Shown here piece after piece: positions 1 to 8,626 of a DNA stretch of 64,000 bases (position 1 is the stretch's first letter; the number at the start of each line of letters is the position of its first letter). The notes under the pieces were generated by a model. The model was not told the origin of the DNA, did not search any database, and saw nothing but the letters and a program-made list of their open reading frames with translations. Source of the DNA: JBFWWP01 sp050246115 (GTDB lineage: Bacteria > Planctomycetota > UBA8108 > UBA1146 > JAJFFE01); the NCBI GenBank assembly GCA_050246115.1, contig JBFWWP010000029.1, forward strand, positions 4,462 through 68,461, given 5' to 3'. The position numbers and the translations under genes were made by a program.

Positions 1-1
1 C

Positions 2-211
2 GAGGCGACCGAGACGCACGACGAGGAAGGACGTGAGTTGCTAGCCGTACGGGCTGAGGCCAGATATGGGCGAGTGACGCACGTGCTTGTCGGCGGCGGG
101 TCACTTTCGGAGTACTCCGGTATGGAGATTGTGGTGCCGACGGGTCCGCGGATCGAGTGCGGCGTGGTTGACATGGCCACTCGAGTATCCGTCTGCTTCT
201 GGAGTCCGTGA
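2..211 (+). CDS. Partial CDS, C-terminal end of an unrecognised protein
   Basis: The second reading frame is open from the left edge to a TGA at 209-211, giving 69 residues with no start in the window. The translation has a plausible soluble-protein character (a stretch reading THVLVGGGSLSEYSGMEIVV) and third-position GC around 70 percent by hand count, consistent with coding. No family is recognised. It could be chance openness in high-GC DNA, so the call is tentative. Nothing convincing follows it until about 400. Confidence 0.4.
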   Translation, partial: EATETHDEEGRELLAVRAEARYGRVTHVLVGGGSLSEYSGMEIVVPTGPRIECGVVDMATRVSVCFWSP

Positions 212-400
212 CCGAAGAGGCGTTGACAGGTTCAGTACGAAGACCACGTCTCGGGGAAACACCGCCCGAGAGTAATCCCCGTGCCCCGCCCCCCACCACT
301 CGAGCAACCGCCTCCGGTGCTTCGTCCTGGTTCGGTCGTTCTTACGAAACTCGACTTCCCGTCGCCACCGGAACTGGAACCGACTCCGGGTTCCCCTGGC

Positions 401-772
401 TCAGTGTTTGCACTCTGACGGATACCGTACGCGGCGTCGACCAAGAACAACCGAAGAGACGCACACGGTACCAAACACAACCAAGACGAGAAGGCCGAAA
501 GGAAACACAGATAGTCCTAGCGCCCTAAATCGGTCCGACCATTCAAGAAGGTCAACCGCCACATCTGAGGACTGCGGCTGCGTTCCGACGAATCCACTCA
601 GGCGCAGGAAGACCCACACGGCGCCCAAGCGGCCCCAGAGTGGTCCCAAGATGAGAAAGACTCCGAGCGTGGCCGAAGTTGCAAGAATGGAAAACCGCAC
701 CGAAGACAGGCGGCTACGGGAGAAGCGACGATCTTCCGCAGACTCTGGCGTGGTCAACCTACTCGGCTTCAT
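401..772 (-). CDS. Hypothetical small membrane protein
   Basis: This is a possible 123-residue protein starting at the ATG at 770-772. A basic N-terminal segment rich in Arg/Ser is followed by two clear hydrophobic stretches (around residues 30-55 and 85-112) that would make two membrane helices. A GAAGAGG sequence lies about 12 nt upstream. The frame continues upstream to 874 without a better start and would then run into the YceH gene on the same strand. No family is recognised. The amphipathic pattern is the main argument that it is real; the low-complexity surroundings argue for caution. Confidence 0.35.
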   Translation of the reverse strand: MKPSRLTTPESAEDRRFSRSRLSSVRFSILATSATLGVFLILGPLWGRLGAVWVFLRLSGFVGTQPQSSDVAVDLLEWSDRFRALGLSVFPFGLLVLVVFGTVCVSSVVLGRRRVRYPSECKH

Positions 773-818
773 ATCCGGTCGGACCTCTTCGCGGCGAGTC
801 CGCCTTCCCTCGTCAGCC

Positions 819-1529
819 TCAGAGCCCGCCCCGGTCAGCCTCGAGGCGCTCGACGCGGCTGCGAAGCTCCGCAACCTGCTCGGCCAGCGCGGCGAGACTG
901 AGTCCGGTCGGCTCGCGCCGAGCGCCCGCGCCGGACGACGTGCTCCGCTCGTGCCCCGAAAGCTCGCCCTCGGAGTCGGGCTCGACCGGCACGTCCGCTT
1001 CGGCTCGTCGTACCGTCGCGAGTTCGTCCGCCGGATAGAACCCGTGCGTGACGCGAACCCCGCGGCGCACCTCGGGCGGACTCAAGCGGATCACCAGCGG
1101 GGGCTGGCGCGAGGTGAGTTGGTCGAGGGTCTGCTGCAGGGCTTCCATATCGTCCAAGCGACACATGCGGCTAGCCCGCGTGCGCAGCTCGCCGGTCGTC
1201 TGCGCTCCGCGCAACAGCAACTCGCCGATGACCGCCTTCTGCGCGCCGTTCAGGTCGAGTTCGGAAGTCAGTTCCTGCTTGAACTTCTCTACTCGGCTAC
1301 CGCCGGGGTAGATCAGCGACACCAAGCCACGCGCCTTCAGTCGCTCTAGGCAATCGTAGACCTGGTCTTCGTCGTAGTGAACGACGGGATCCCGGTTCGA
1401 CTTCTGGTTCGCACCGACGACCAACCCGTTCAGCGACAGCGGGTACTGGTTCGGGGTCGTGAGCGCCTTCTCGATCAACACACCGAGCAATCGGCGCTCC
1501 ATCGGCTTCAGAGTCAACGGCTCGCTCAT
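819..1529 (-). CDS. yceH: YceH-like winged-helix protein (DUF480/UPF0502)
   Basis: The protein has 236 residues and matches the YceH/DUF480 family, which consists of two winged-helix domains of unknown biochemical role. Family hallmarks are visible: an N-terminal stretch reading ERRLLGVLIEKALTTPNQYP, then SLNGLVVGANQKSNRDPV and a CLERLKARGLV recognition-helix region. The C-terminal tail (about residues 170-236) is hydrophilic and ends in a short coiled coil (VAELRSRVERLEAD). The start at 1529 is chosen because AGGAGG lies 6 nt upstream; the frame is open farther back but the extra N-terminus is low-complexity. It is divergent from the methyltransferase at 1709. Confidence 0.9.
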   Translation of the reverse strand: MSEPLTLKPMERRLLGVLIEKALTTPNQYPLSLNGLVVGANQKSNRDPVVHYDEDQVYDCLERLKARGLVSLIYPGGSRVEKFKQELTSELDLNGAQKAVIGELLLRGAQTTGELRTRASRMCRLDDMEALQQTLDQLTSRQPPLVIRLSPPEVRRGVRVTHGFYPADELATVRRAEADVPVEPDSEGELSGHERSTSSGAGARREPTGLSLAALAEQVAELRSRVERLEADRGGL

Positions 1530-1708
1530 GACGCCTCCTGGCTCCCTTGGACCGCGGCGGATCCGCCCTCGAACTCGCCTCGACCCGCGAGGGTACAGCA
1601 AACGCGTCGCGGCTGCCAACGCGTCCGACACCCACGCCCTCGTGCCCCTCCCGATACCGACACCGAGCGGTCCTCCAACCCGCCGCGGATTCGGGTACAC
1701 TCCCGGAC

Positions 1709-2413
1709 ATGGAAAGACTCCCGGAACCAGAGCTCATGGACGAGGCCGCGCAGGCGCTTGCATACGCCAAAGCCGACTTCGCCGAGCCGCACGAGAGGTT
1801 CGTGGACGGCTTCGCGACGTGTTTCCCGGACGTCACGCCCCGAGGCACCTACTTGGACCTCGGCTGTGGCCCCGGCGACGTGACCCTGCGTTTCGCCCGG
1901 CGCCATCCGCAGGTGCTCCTTCACGGAGTCGACGGCGCCGCCGCGATGCTGGCTCACGGGCACGAACTCATCCAACAGGCCGGGATGGCGCACCGGGTGC
2001 GCCTCATCCACCAGCTCTTACCCGCCGACTCGCTCCCCAACGACCGTTACGACGGGGTCATCTCGAACTCGCTCCTCCATCACCTGCACGATCCCCGAGG
2101 AATGTGGCAAACGGTCGCTCGCTTCGCCGCACCGGGGGCACCGATCTTCATCATGGACCTCCGGCGACCGGACACGCCGGACCAGGCCCGCGCGTTGGTC
2201 GAGGAGTACTCCGTTGGTGAACCCGAGATCCTACGACGCGACTTCTACAACTCGTTGCTCGCCGCGTTCCGCCCCGAGGAGGTCGAGGCCCAGTTGCGGG
2301 CGGCCGCTCTCGACCTCGAGGTGAAGATCGCGAGTGACCGCCACCTCATCGTCTGCGGCACCCTGCGCCCGGCCCCCGAAACGCCCCAAGGCAAACGGAA
2401 GAGTCACGCGTAG
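1709..2413 (+). CDS. Class I SAM-dependent methyltransferase
   Basis: This 234-residue protein has the SAM-binding motif I (LDLGCGPGDVTLRFA, residues 49-63), an acidic motif II region (LLHGVDGAAAMLAHG) and a motif IV-like VISNSLLHHLHDP, all typical of Methyltransf_11/25-type enzymes. The substrate cannot be read from sequence. The ATG at 1709 gives the longest sensible protein; a second ATG at 1736 is also possible because no strong ribosome-binding site precedes either. It lies 258 nt upstream of the APS-kinase-like gene on the same strand. In Campylobacter capsule loci, methyltransferases sit beside homologues of the next two genes, so a shared pathway is possible (inference). Confidence 0.85.
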   Translation: MERLPEPELMDEAAQALAYAKADFAEPHERFVDGFATCFPDVTPRGTYLDLGCGPGDVTLRFARRHPQVLLHGVDGAAAMLAHGHELIQQAGMAHRVRLIHQLLPADSLPNDRYDGVISNSLLHHLHDPRGMWQTVARFAAPGAPIFIMDLRRPDTPDQARALVEEYSVGEPEILRRDFYNSLLAAFRPEEVEAQLRAAALDLEVKIASDRHLIVCGTLRPAPETPQGKRKSHA

Positions 2414-2671
2414 CTCCACCCCGCGCCCCTTGCAGGGAGGGCTTTCGAAGGCCCCGGTCGCGAAGGTCTTGGCCCCTAGCCGCGGCGACGCCCGCTCGTT
2501 CCGAGTCAGCCTGACGATCTCGCGCTCGCCGTCAGCGGGGCCCGACTCGGACGATCCCTCCGACCGTGCGGCCGCTCGTTTCTCCGGCACCCCCTGCGGC
2601 ACCCGGGGATTCCTGCCGATCTCCAGAAGGCGAAACCATTTCCCGATCGCTCGAGAGGAGCCCTGCGAGAC

Positions 2672-3190
2672 ATGCATGCCATCTGGATCACCGGCCTCAG
2701 CCGTTCTGGCAAGACCACCCTCGCCCAGGGGCTAGCCCAACATTTCCGCTCGTCGAATCAGGTCGTCGAGATCGTCGATGGCGCTGAGGTCCGGCGGCGC
2801 TTGGGCAATGTATTCGGCTACTCGCGCGAAGAACGGATCCGCCTGAATCGCGTGCTGTGCACGATGGCCGGACTCCTCACTCGTAACGGCGTGATCACGA
2901 TCGTTCCAGCCATCACGCCGCTCGAGGAGTGTCGCGAGTACAACCGACGCGAGCTCCCGTCGTACACCGAGATCTATCTCTCGTGCCCGGCGGAAGTCTG
3001 CCGCCAACGCGACGTCCGCGACGAGTACGAGCAGGCGCTCCGCGGCGACCTCGACCACTTCGTCGGGATCGACGATCCGTACGAGCTACCGCGATCTCCC
3101 GACCTCTGCTTGGACACGAGCCTGCTCGGCATCGATGACACCCTCGAAGAGGCAATCCTCTTCCTGCAAGAGGCTCTGGTGTACGCATGA
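2672..3190 (+). CDS. cysC: Adenylyl-sulfate kinase (APS kinase, CysC) family protein
   Basis: A 172-residue P-loop kinase. Walker A is GLSRSGKTT (residues 8-16) and the family-typical FVGIDDPYE block is present at 130-138. The usual DGD after the P-loop is DGA here (residues 36-38), so one acidic residue is lost. A true APS kinase phosphorylates adenylyl sulfate to PAPS. No sulfurylase or PAPS-using enzyme is visible nearby. The gene overlaps the next by ATGA, so the two products are likely made together, and that partner resembles the L-glutamine kinase of phosphoramidate synthesis, whose pathway also uses a CysC-like kinase acting on CDP-diphosphoramidate. Either role is possible. GAGAGGAG lies about 11 nt before the ATG. 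Confidence 0.85.
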   Translation: MHAIWITGLSRSGKTTLAQGLAQHFRSSNQVVEIVDGAEVRRRLGNVFGYSREERIRLNRVLCTMAGLLTRNGVITIVPAITPLEECREYNRRELPSYTEIYLSCPAEVCRQRDVRDEYEQALRGDLDHFVGIDDPYELPRSPDLCLDTSLLGIDDTLEEAILFLQEALVYA

Positions 3191-5841
3191 GTGACACGCC
3201 GCGGAACCCGACCTCACCCTTCCGCTTCGCGACGAAAGCGCGCAACCTGCGCCAACTCCAGGGCCGCCTGACGCGCGGCAAGGTGTGCCCGCAGCGTCTA
3301 TTCACCGTGAAGCAATGGAACTCGGAGCCCGCGGTCGTGCTCGCCGCGGTGCGCACTGCCTTCCCAGGAGGCTTCGTCATCGTCCGCAGCAGCGCCGCCG
3401 ACGAAGACACCACGCGGGCCTCGGCAGCGGGCGCCTTCACGAGTGTATTGGGCGTACCCAGCGACGAACCGCGAGCCATGGTCTCTGCGATCGAACGCGT
3501 CGTCGAGAGCTACATGGCCCGCCAGGTGCCGGACCTCGCGGCGCAAGAGATCCTGGTCCAACCGATGGTCACCGGTGTCGTCGCCAGCGGCGTCGTCTTC
3601 ACCCGCGACCTCGATACCCAAGCCCCGTACTACGTGATCAACTACGACGATCAAACTGCGCGCACGGACGCGGTCACGAGCGGAGCCGCCGGGCACACCA
3701 AGCTGCTGCGCGTGTTGCGATCTGCCGTGCGCCCGGGACAAGCTCCGCCCGACGAGGCGCCGGCCTTCTGCGACGCGTTACTCGACGCAGTCCGCGAAGT
3801 CGAAGCGATCACCGGCACCGACGCGCTCGACGTCGAGTTTGCAGTCGATGGCGCCGGCTCCGTCTTCATCCTGCAGGTGCGCCCGATCGTCGAGCGCCGC
3901 GTCCTCTCGCGAACTTGGCTCGACCGCAGCCTCGCCAAGGAGTTGGCTGACGCCCGCGCCTTCGTCGCGTCGCGCTTCCGCCGCTCCCCGGGTCTCCGTG
4001 GCGAGCGGACGATCCTCGGGGTGATGCCCGACTGGAACCCCGCCGAGATCATCGGCGCACACCCGAAGCCCCTCGGATTCGCCCTCTATCGCTACCTGAT
4101 CCTTCACAGCACGTGGCGGCAGGCCCGTGGACTCCTCGGATACCGTGACCCCTTCCCCCACTCCCTGCTCGTGAGCGTTGCCGGCAAGCCTTACGTCGAC
4201 GTGCGCGCAAGCTTCAACTCGCTCCTCCCCGCGGCGATCTCGGAGTCGCTCGCCGAGCGCCTCGTCGACGACCAACTCGCAAAGCTGCGCAGGAACCCCG
4301 CACTGCACGACAAGGTCGAGTTCGAGATCGTCTACTCCTGCGCCACCATCGACTTCGAAAGCCGCGTCGAAGAGCTCCGCGCCCGGGGGTTCGACGCAGC
4401 AGACATCGCCGAGTTGCGGGCAGCCCTACGGCACCTCACGGCACGCATGGTCACCGACGGGGCCGGGGTTCGCGCCGAGATGACGGCGCGGGTCGATCGT
4501 CTCCAGGAGCGCCGCGACGCACTCGCCCAGCAGACGATCTCGCCGGCCGGCCTACCGGGCGTGGTCGAGCAGATCCTGCAGGACTGCATCCGCGACGGCA
4601 CGCTGCCGTTCGCGGTGTTTGCGCGCTGCGCCTTCGTAGCGACGTCCTTCCTCCAGTCTTTCCGAGCGCGGGGCTTACTCAGCGCGACCGAGCTCGATCA
4701 ATACCTCGGGTCCATCGATACCGTGGCTCGTCGCTTCGTCACCGACCTCGAGGAATGGCGCGCCGGAGAAATGCTCCTCGCGGACTTGCTGCGCCGCTAC
4801 GGGCACCTGCGACCGGGAACCTACGACATCAGCTGCCCGACGTACGGGGAACGGCCCGACCTCTACCTCGCAGGAGCCTCCTCGAGCACGACGGGCACCA
4901 CCGCCACACCAATGGCGTCGTCGGAGCGGGTCACGCCCCCTGCCGGCTATGTGTTCTCGCCGCGCAACGATGCCGCGATCGCCGCCTGCCTCGCTGACCT
5001 CGGTTACTCGTTCGATCTCGAGGAACTGGACCGCTTCATACGAACCTCGATCCAGCAGCGCGAGGCGGTCAAGCTCGAGTTCACCAAGAACGTCAGTCTC
5101 GCGCTCGACAAGATTGCACAGTTCGGCGCGTACCATGGCCTCGGTCGCGATGATCTCGCCTATCTCGACCTCGGAGCCTTCCTCGCGCTCGCGAGCGAGA
5201 ACTGCTCGCGCCACGCTGTGGCGGACCTCCGCGATGGCATCGAGCGGAACAAGGCTCGCCACGACTTGACGGCCGCGATCCACTTGCCCGACATCATCTT
5301 CGGTGAGCGCGACCTCGAGTGGGTTCGCTATCAGGACAAACAGCCGAACTTCATCACCCAGCGCTCGGTCAGTGCCCCTCGCCACGTGATCGATGACCCG
5401 ACACCCCAGGTCGAGTTGGACCTGCGCGGACGCATCGTGCTCGTCGAGAACGCCGATCCCGGCTACGACTGGATCTTCTCGCGGGGCATCGCGGGTCTGG
5501 TGACCAAGTACGGCGGCGCCGCCTCGCACCTCGCGATCCGCTGCGCGGAATTCTCGATCCCGGCCGCCATTGGCTGCGGCGAGCAGATCTACGAGGCTCT
5601 CAAGAGTACGCCGTTCATCCATCTCGCGTGCCCGGAACGCCGCGTGTACGGACGTCAAACGTCCGTGACGGAGCCACACACCCCAGCGCACGCGACGCCC
5701 TCATTCGCGATCACCCCGACGCGCTCACCCACCGCGTCGACGGAACGTAGCGCCGGGAGACCGCGACGTTGGACCGTCGCGACGACCGAGGTGAGTGCAG
5801 GCCCCACCGAGCCCGAAGGCAGCACCGCGTCCCGTCCGTAG
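3187..5841 (+). CDS. PEP-synthase-like kinase (ATP-grasp plus phosphohistidine domain), L-glutamine-kinase-like
   Basis: An 884-residue protein built like PEP synthase/PPDK but without the PEP/pyruvate TIM barrel. The N-terminus is the PPDK ATP-binding domain: VIVRSSAADEDT (residues 64-75), EILVQPMVTGVVASGVVF and PYYVINYDD (147-155). A long alpha-helical middle follows. The swivelling phosphohistidine domain is at the C-terminal end: GLVTKYGGAASHLAI with the presumed catalytic His781. This order matches the Campylobacter Cj1418-type L-glutamine kinase, which makes glutamine phosphate for O-methyl phosphoramidate. The last 60 residues or so are a Ser/Thr/Pro-rich tail of no known role. Its start overlaps the CysC-like stop (ATGA). 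Its end converges on the helicase gene with 6 nt between the stops. Confidence 0.8.
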   Translation: MSDTPRNPTSPFRFATKARNLRQLQGRLTRGKVCPQRLFTVKQWNSEPAVVLAAVRTAFPGGFVIVRSSAADEDTTRASAAGAFTSVLGVPSDEPRAMVSAIERVVESYMARQVPDLAAQEILVQPMVTGVVASGVVFTRDLDTQAPYYVINYDDQTARTDAVTSGAAGHTKLLRVLRSAVRPGQAPPDEAPAFCDALLDAVREVEAITGTDALDVEFAVDGAGSVFILQVRPIVERRVLSRTWLDRSLAKELADARAFVASRFRRSPGLRGERTILGVMPDWNPAEIIGAHPKPLGFALYRYLILHSTWRQARGLLGYRDPFPHSLLVSVAGKPYVDVRASFNSLLPAAISESLAERLVDDQLAKLRRNPALHDKVEFEIVYSCATIDFESRVEELRARGFDAADIAELRAALRHLTARMVTDGAGVRAEMTARVDRLQERRDALAQQTISPAGLPGVVEQILQDCIRDGTLPFAVFARCAFVATSFLQSFRARGLLSATELDQYLGSIDTVARRFVTDLEEWRAGEMLLADLLRRYGHLRPGTYDISCPTYGERPDLYLAGASSSTTGTTATPMASSERVTPPAGYVFSPRNDAAIAACLADLGYSFDLEELDRFIRTSIQQREAVKLEFTKNVSLALDKIAQFGAYHGLGRDDLAYLDLGAFLALASENCSRHAVADLRDGIERNKARHDLTAAIHLPDIIFGERDLEWVRYQDKQPNFITQRSVSAPRHVIDDPTPQVELDLRGRIVLVENADPGYDWIFSRGIAGLVTKYGGAASHLAIRCAEFSIPAAIGCGEQIYEALKSTPFIHLACPERRVYGRQTSVTEPHTPAHATPSFAITPTRSPTASTERSAGRPRRWTVATTEVSAGPTEPEGSTASRP

Positions 5842-5847
5842 GTGGCC

Positions 5848-7776
5848 CTAACGGGGGCGGACGTCGCGCTTCGCCCACGGCTTGCGCCCGCTGGGGTCGT
5901 CGCGCCCGGTGCGCGCTGGGAACTTGCGGTCGCGTGCATCCCGCGGGGGGCCGAATCCCCGGTGATCCCGTGGGTCGCCGCCCCCACGATGGCCCTTGGG
6001 GGCGAACTTCGGTCCTCGCCCCTTGGGAGGACCCGTTTCGGGGCGGGCGAGGACGATCGCTGCTTTGCGCCCGCGAATCGTGAACTGCCCCATGCTGGCG
6101 AGCACGGCGTCGACGTGGATCGCATCGACCTCGAGGAACGAGATCTTCTCCCGGATGTCGATCGCGCCGATCGCCTTCCCCGGGATGCCGGCTTCATTGG
6201 CGACGGCGCCGACGAGGTCTCCCGGGCGGAGTCCCGCTTGTTCTCCCAACGTGACGAAGAGACGCACTTGCCGGCTCTGTGCCGCACCGGGATTGAACTG
6301 ACCGGGGCGGCTCGGGCGATGGGCCCCGGACTGACCGCTCTTCGCGCCGCGGGGCGACGTTGCGTTGCGCGCCTCGAACTTGCGCGGAGCGAGGAGGTCT
6401 TCGGGCTCGGGGCCCTCGACGACGAGCGGTTGCTCGCGGGAAGCAAGGCGCGCCATGGCGGCGGCCAGCGTCAACAAGTCGGCGCCCGGCTCTGCTGCCA
6501 TACGCTCGACGAGGCCACGGTACGGCTCGAGGTCGCCGGCTGCGACGGTTTCGTGCACCAGCGCGGTCAGCCGGGTGGCGCGGGCGGCGGCGAGGTCGCG
6601 GTTGTTGGGCACACGGGCCGAGCGCATGGTCTGCCCGGTGTAGCGCTCGATCGTGCGTTGGAAAGCGCGCTCGCGGGGCGTGAGCAGCAGCAGCGAGACA
6701 CCCGGGCGACCGGCGCGTCCCGTGCGACCGATGCGATGCACGTACACCTCGGGCTCGAGTGGCGGATCGAAGTTGACCACGTGCGAGATGCCGTCCACGT
6801 CGAGCCCGCGGGCGGCGACGTCGGTCGCCACGACGAGCGAGATGCGACGCGCCTTGAGTTGCCCCACCACCTCTTCACGCTGCGCCTGCGACAAGTCACC
6901 GTGGAGCGCGGCGGCCGCGACCCCGCGAGCGCGTAGGTCATCGACGAGTAGCGCGCAGCTCGATCGGGTGCGGGCAAAGACGATCACGGCGTCGGTCGGC
7001 TCGGCTTCGATGAACCGCGCCAGCGCTTCGACTTTGGCGTTGGCATGGGTGACGATCACGCGTTGATCGGTGGCCGTGACGGTGCGCGTCGCGCTCTCGA
7101 TGGCGATCGACACGGGGTCGACGAGATACGACTTCGCCACGCGTTCGATGGCGGGCGGCAGGGTCGCGGAGAACAGGGCGATCTGGCGCGGTTTCGGGAC
7201 TTGCCCGAGGATCCACTCGACATCGTCGATGAAACCCATGCGCAGCATCTCGTCGCCCTCATCGAGGACTACGTTACGCACCGCGTCGAGCGCGAGCGCC
7301 CCGCGGCGGATGCAATCCATCACGCGCCCCGGCGTGCCCACGACCACATGGACCCCGCCCCGCAATTGCGCGAGCTGGGTGTGGATCGGCGCGCCGCCGT
7401 AGACGGTGAGGACGCGGGGGGCACCGAGGCCCTCCCCATACTGGCGCAGTGCCTCGCTGACTTGGATCGCGAGTTCGCGCGTCGGACACAGGATCAAGCC
7501 CTGTACCTCGCGCCGACTCAAGTCGAGAGACTGGAGCAATGGCAACCCGAAGGCCGCGGTCTTGCCGGTTCCCGTTTGCGCCTGGCCGACCAGATCATGT
7601 CCCGCGAGGAGCGGCGGGATCGCCAGAGTTTGGATCGGCGTGGGGGTTTCGTAGCCGATTGCCGCCATCGTGCGAACCAACGCGGGCGCCAAACCGAGCG
7701 CCGCGAAAGGGGTGGGCGCGCCGGTGACCGGGGCGGCGATGGCGGGAGGCGTTTCGGGATCGAGCATGCGCAACAT
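5848..7776 (-). CDS. DEAD-box ATP-dependent RNA helicase, DeaD/DbpA type
   Basis: The 642-residue protein carries the full helicase core: Q-motif region (TPIQTLAIPPLL), motif I AQTGTGKTAAFGLPLL, motif Ib TPGRVMD, motif II as DEGD (the usual DEAD is altered at the last two positions), motif III SATLP, and the C-terminal motifs VATDVAARGLDVDGISHVVNF and HRIGRTGRAG. After a linker there is a DbpA/CsdA RNA-binding domain (about residues 490-565, starting RLFVTLGEQAGLRPGDL) and a basic Arg/Gly/Asp-rich tail. It is expected to remodel rRNA or mRNA structure. The start at 7776 is preceded by GGAG about 8 nt upstream and gives the family-typical N-terminus; the frame is open farther back but that part is basic, low-complexity sequence. 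Confidence 0.93.
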   Translation of the reverse strand: MLRMLDPETPPAIAAPVTGAPTPFAALGLAPALVRTMAAIGYETPTPIQTLAIPPLLAGHDLVGQAQTGTGKTAAFGLPLLQSLDLSRREVQGLILCPTRELAIQVSEALRQYGEGLGAPRVLTVYGGAPIHTQLAQLRGGVHVVVGTPGRVMDCIRRGALALDAVRNVVLDEGDEMLRMGFIDDVEWILGQVPKPRQIALFSATLPPAIERVAKSYLVDPVSIAIESATRTVTATDQRVIVTHANAKVEALARFIEAEPTDAVIVFARTRSSCALLVDDLRARGVAAAALHGDLSQAQREEVVGQLKARRISLVVATDVAARGLDVDGISHVVNFDPPLEPEVYVHRIGRTGRAGRPGVSLLLLTPRERAFQRTIERYTGQTMRSARVPNNRDLAAARATRLTALVHETVAAGDLEPYRGLVERMAAEPGADLLTLAAAMARLASREQPLVVEGPEPEDLLAPRKFEARNATSPRGAKSGQSGAHRPSRPGQFNPGAAQSRQVRLFVTLGEQAGLRPGDLVGAVANEAGIPGKAIGAIDIREKISFLEVDAIHVDAVLASMGQFTIRGRKAAIVLARPETGPPKGRGPKFAPKGHRGGGDPRDHRGFGPPRDARDRKFPARTGRDDPSGRKPWAKRDVRPR

Positions 7777-7938
7777 CGGTGGGTTCTCCAGTCTGAAAGG
7801 GTCGCACACCCTACCACACCATCCGCGCGGAAGCCCTTTTCTTTTCTGGGATTCCGCCCGTTTGGCAGTGCGACCCCGCGGTCGGGAGGCCGAGCTCACG
7901 GGCGAACCGCCGTCTTCTTCCCCAGGCGACGCCTTGCG

Positions 7939-7960
7939 CTTGGTTGAGCGTTCAACTAAG
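7939..7960. promoter_or_regulatory. Palindrome, probable TetR operator
   Basis: The sequence reads CTTGGTTGA, four bases, then TCAACTAAG. The halves are inverted repeats with one mismatched pair, centred at 7949.5, and the site ends 9 nt before the ATG of the TetR-family gene. Position and symmetry are what is expected of an autoregulatory TetR-type site. Binding itself is inferred. The site is also in the gap between the divergent helicase and regulator starts, so it could affect both. Confidence 0.6.
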
Positions 7961-7969
7961 CTTCGGGTC

Positions 7970-8626
7970 ATGGTGACTCAGCCCCCTCCCACCCCCTCGG
8001 ACACCCGCGAGCGACTCGTGATCGCGGCGCGCGATTTGTTCCTCATGCAGGGTTACCGCGCGACGGGGATCGCGCAGATCCTGAGACAGGCCGATGTCAA
8101 CGCCGGCAGTCTGTATCACTTCTTCCCCACCAAGGAGGACCTGCTGATGGCGGTCCTCGAGTGGTACCGAGCCCACATCAAAGACGACCTCCTCGACCTG
8201 CACACGGCTTCGATCTCCGATCCGCTCGAGCGCGTGTTCGGGTTGCTCGACGGCTACCGAAAGATGCTGACCACGACGGAGTTCGAAGTCGGCTGCCCAA
8301 TCGGGAACTTGGCCCTGGAGTTGACCAACACCCATCCTGGCGTGCGCGAGTTGCTGCTCGTCAACTTCGAGCAATGGGTCGACGCCGTGACCGCCTTCAT
8401 CGACGGCGCTGCGGACCGGCTCCCATCGGATCTGGATCGCCGCGCCCTCGCCGTCCACATCCTGACCGCAATGGAGGGCGGCGTCATGCTGGCGCGCACC
8501 TATCGCGACATTCGCCTGTTCGACCAAACCGTCAACCACCTGCGGGGCTACCTCGAGAGCCTTCAGCGCGAAGGCACCGACTGGTCGGCGCCGAAGCCGC
8601 CCGCGAAACGGAGAGTGAAACCATGA
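7970..8626 (+). CDS. TetR/AcrR-family transcriptional regulator
   Basis: A 218-residue regulator. The N-terminal helix-turn-helix is at about residues 11-58 (RERLVIAARDLFLMQGYRAT ... ADVNAGSLYHFFPTKEDLL), a textbook TetR signature. The ligand domain contains GCPIGNLALEL, a cysteine-bearing element seen in a subset of TetR proteins; the ligand is unknown. The ATG at 7970 follows a 22-bp palindrome that is probably its own operator. Its stop overlaps the start of the WD40 gene (ATGA), so the two are co-translated. The unusual partner means the regulated function cannot be guessed from neighbours, and the divergent helicase may also be a target. Confidence 0.92.
   Translation: MVTQPPPTPSDTRERLVIAARDLFLMQGYRATGIAQILRQADVNAGSLYHFFPTKEDLLMAVLEWYRAHIKDDLLDLHTASISDPLERVFGLLDGYRKMLTTTEFEVGCPIGNLALELTNTHPGVRELLLVNFEQWVDAVTAFIDGAADRLPSDLDRRALAVHILTAMEGGVMLARTYRDIRLFDQTVNHLRGYLESLQREGTDWSAPKPPAKRRVKP

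Noticed and set aside
408..1349. A 313-codon plus-strand frame over the YceH gene
   Set aside because: It is antisense to YceH, and its translation is Arg/Pro-rich without any pattern.
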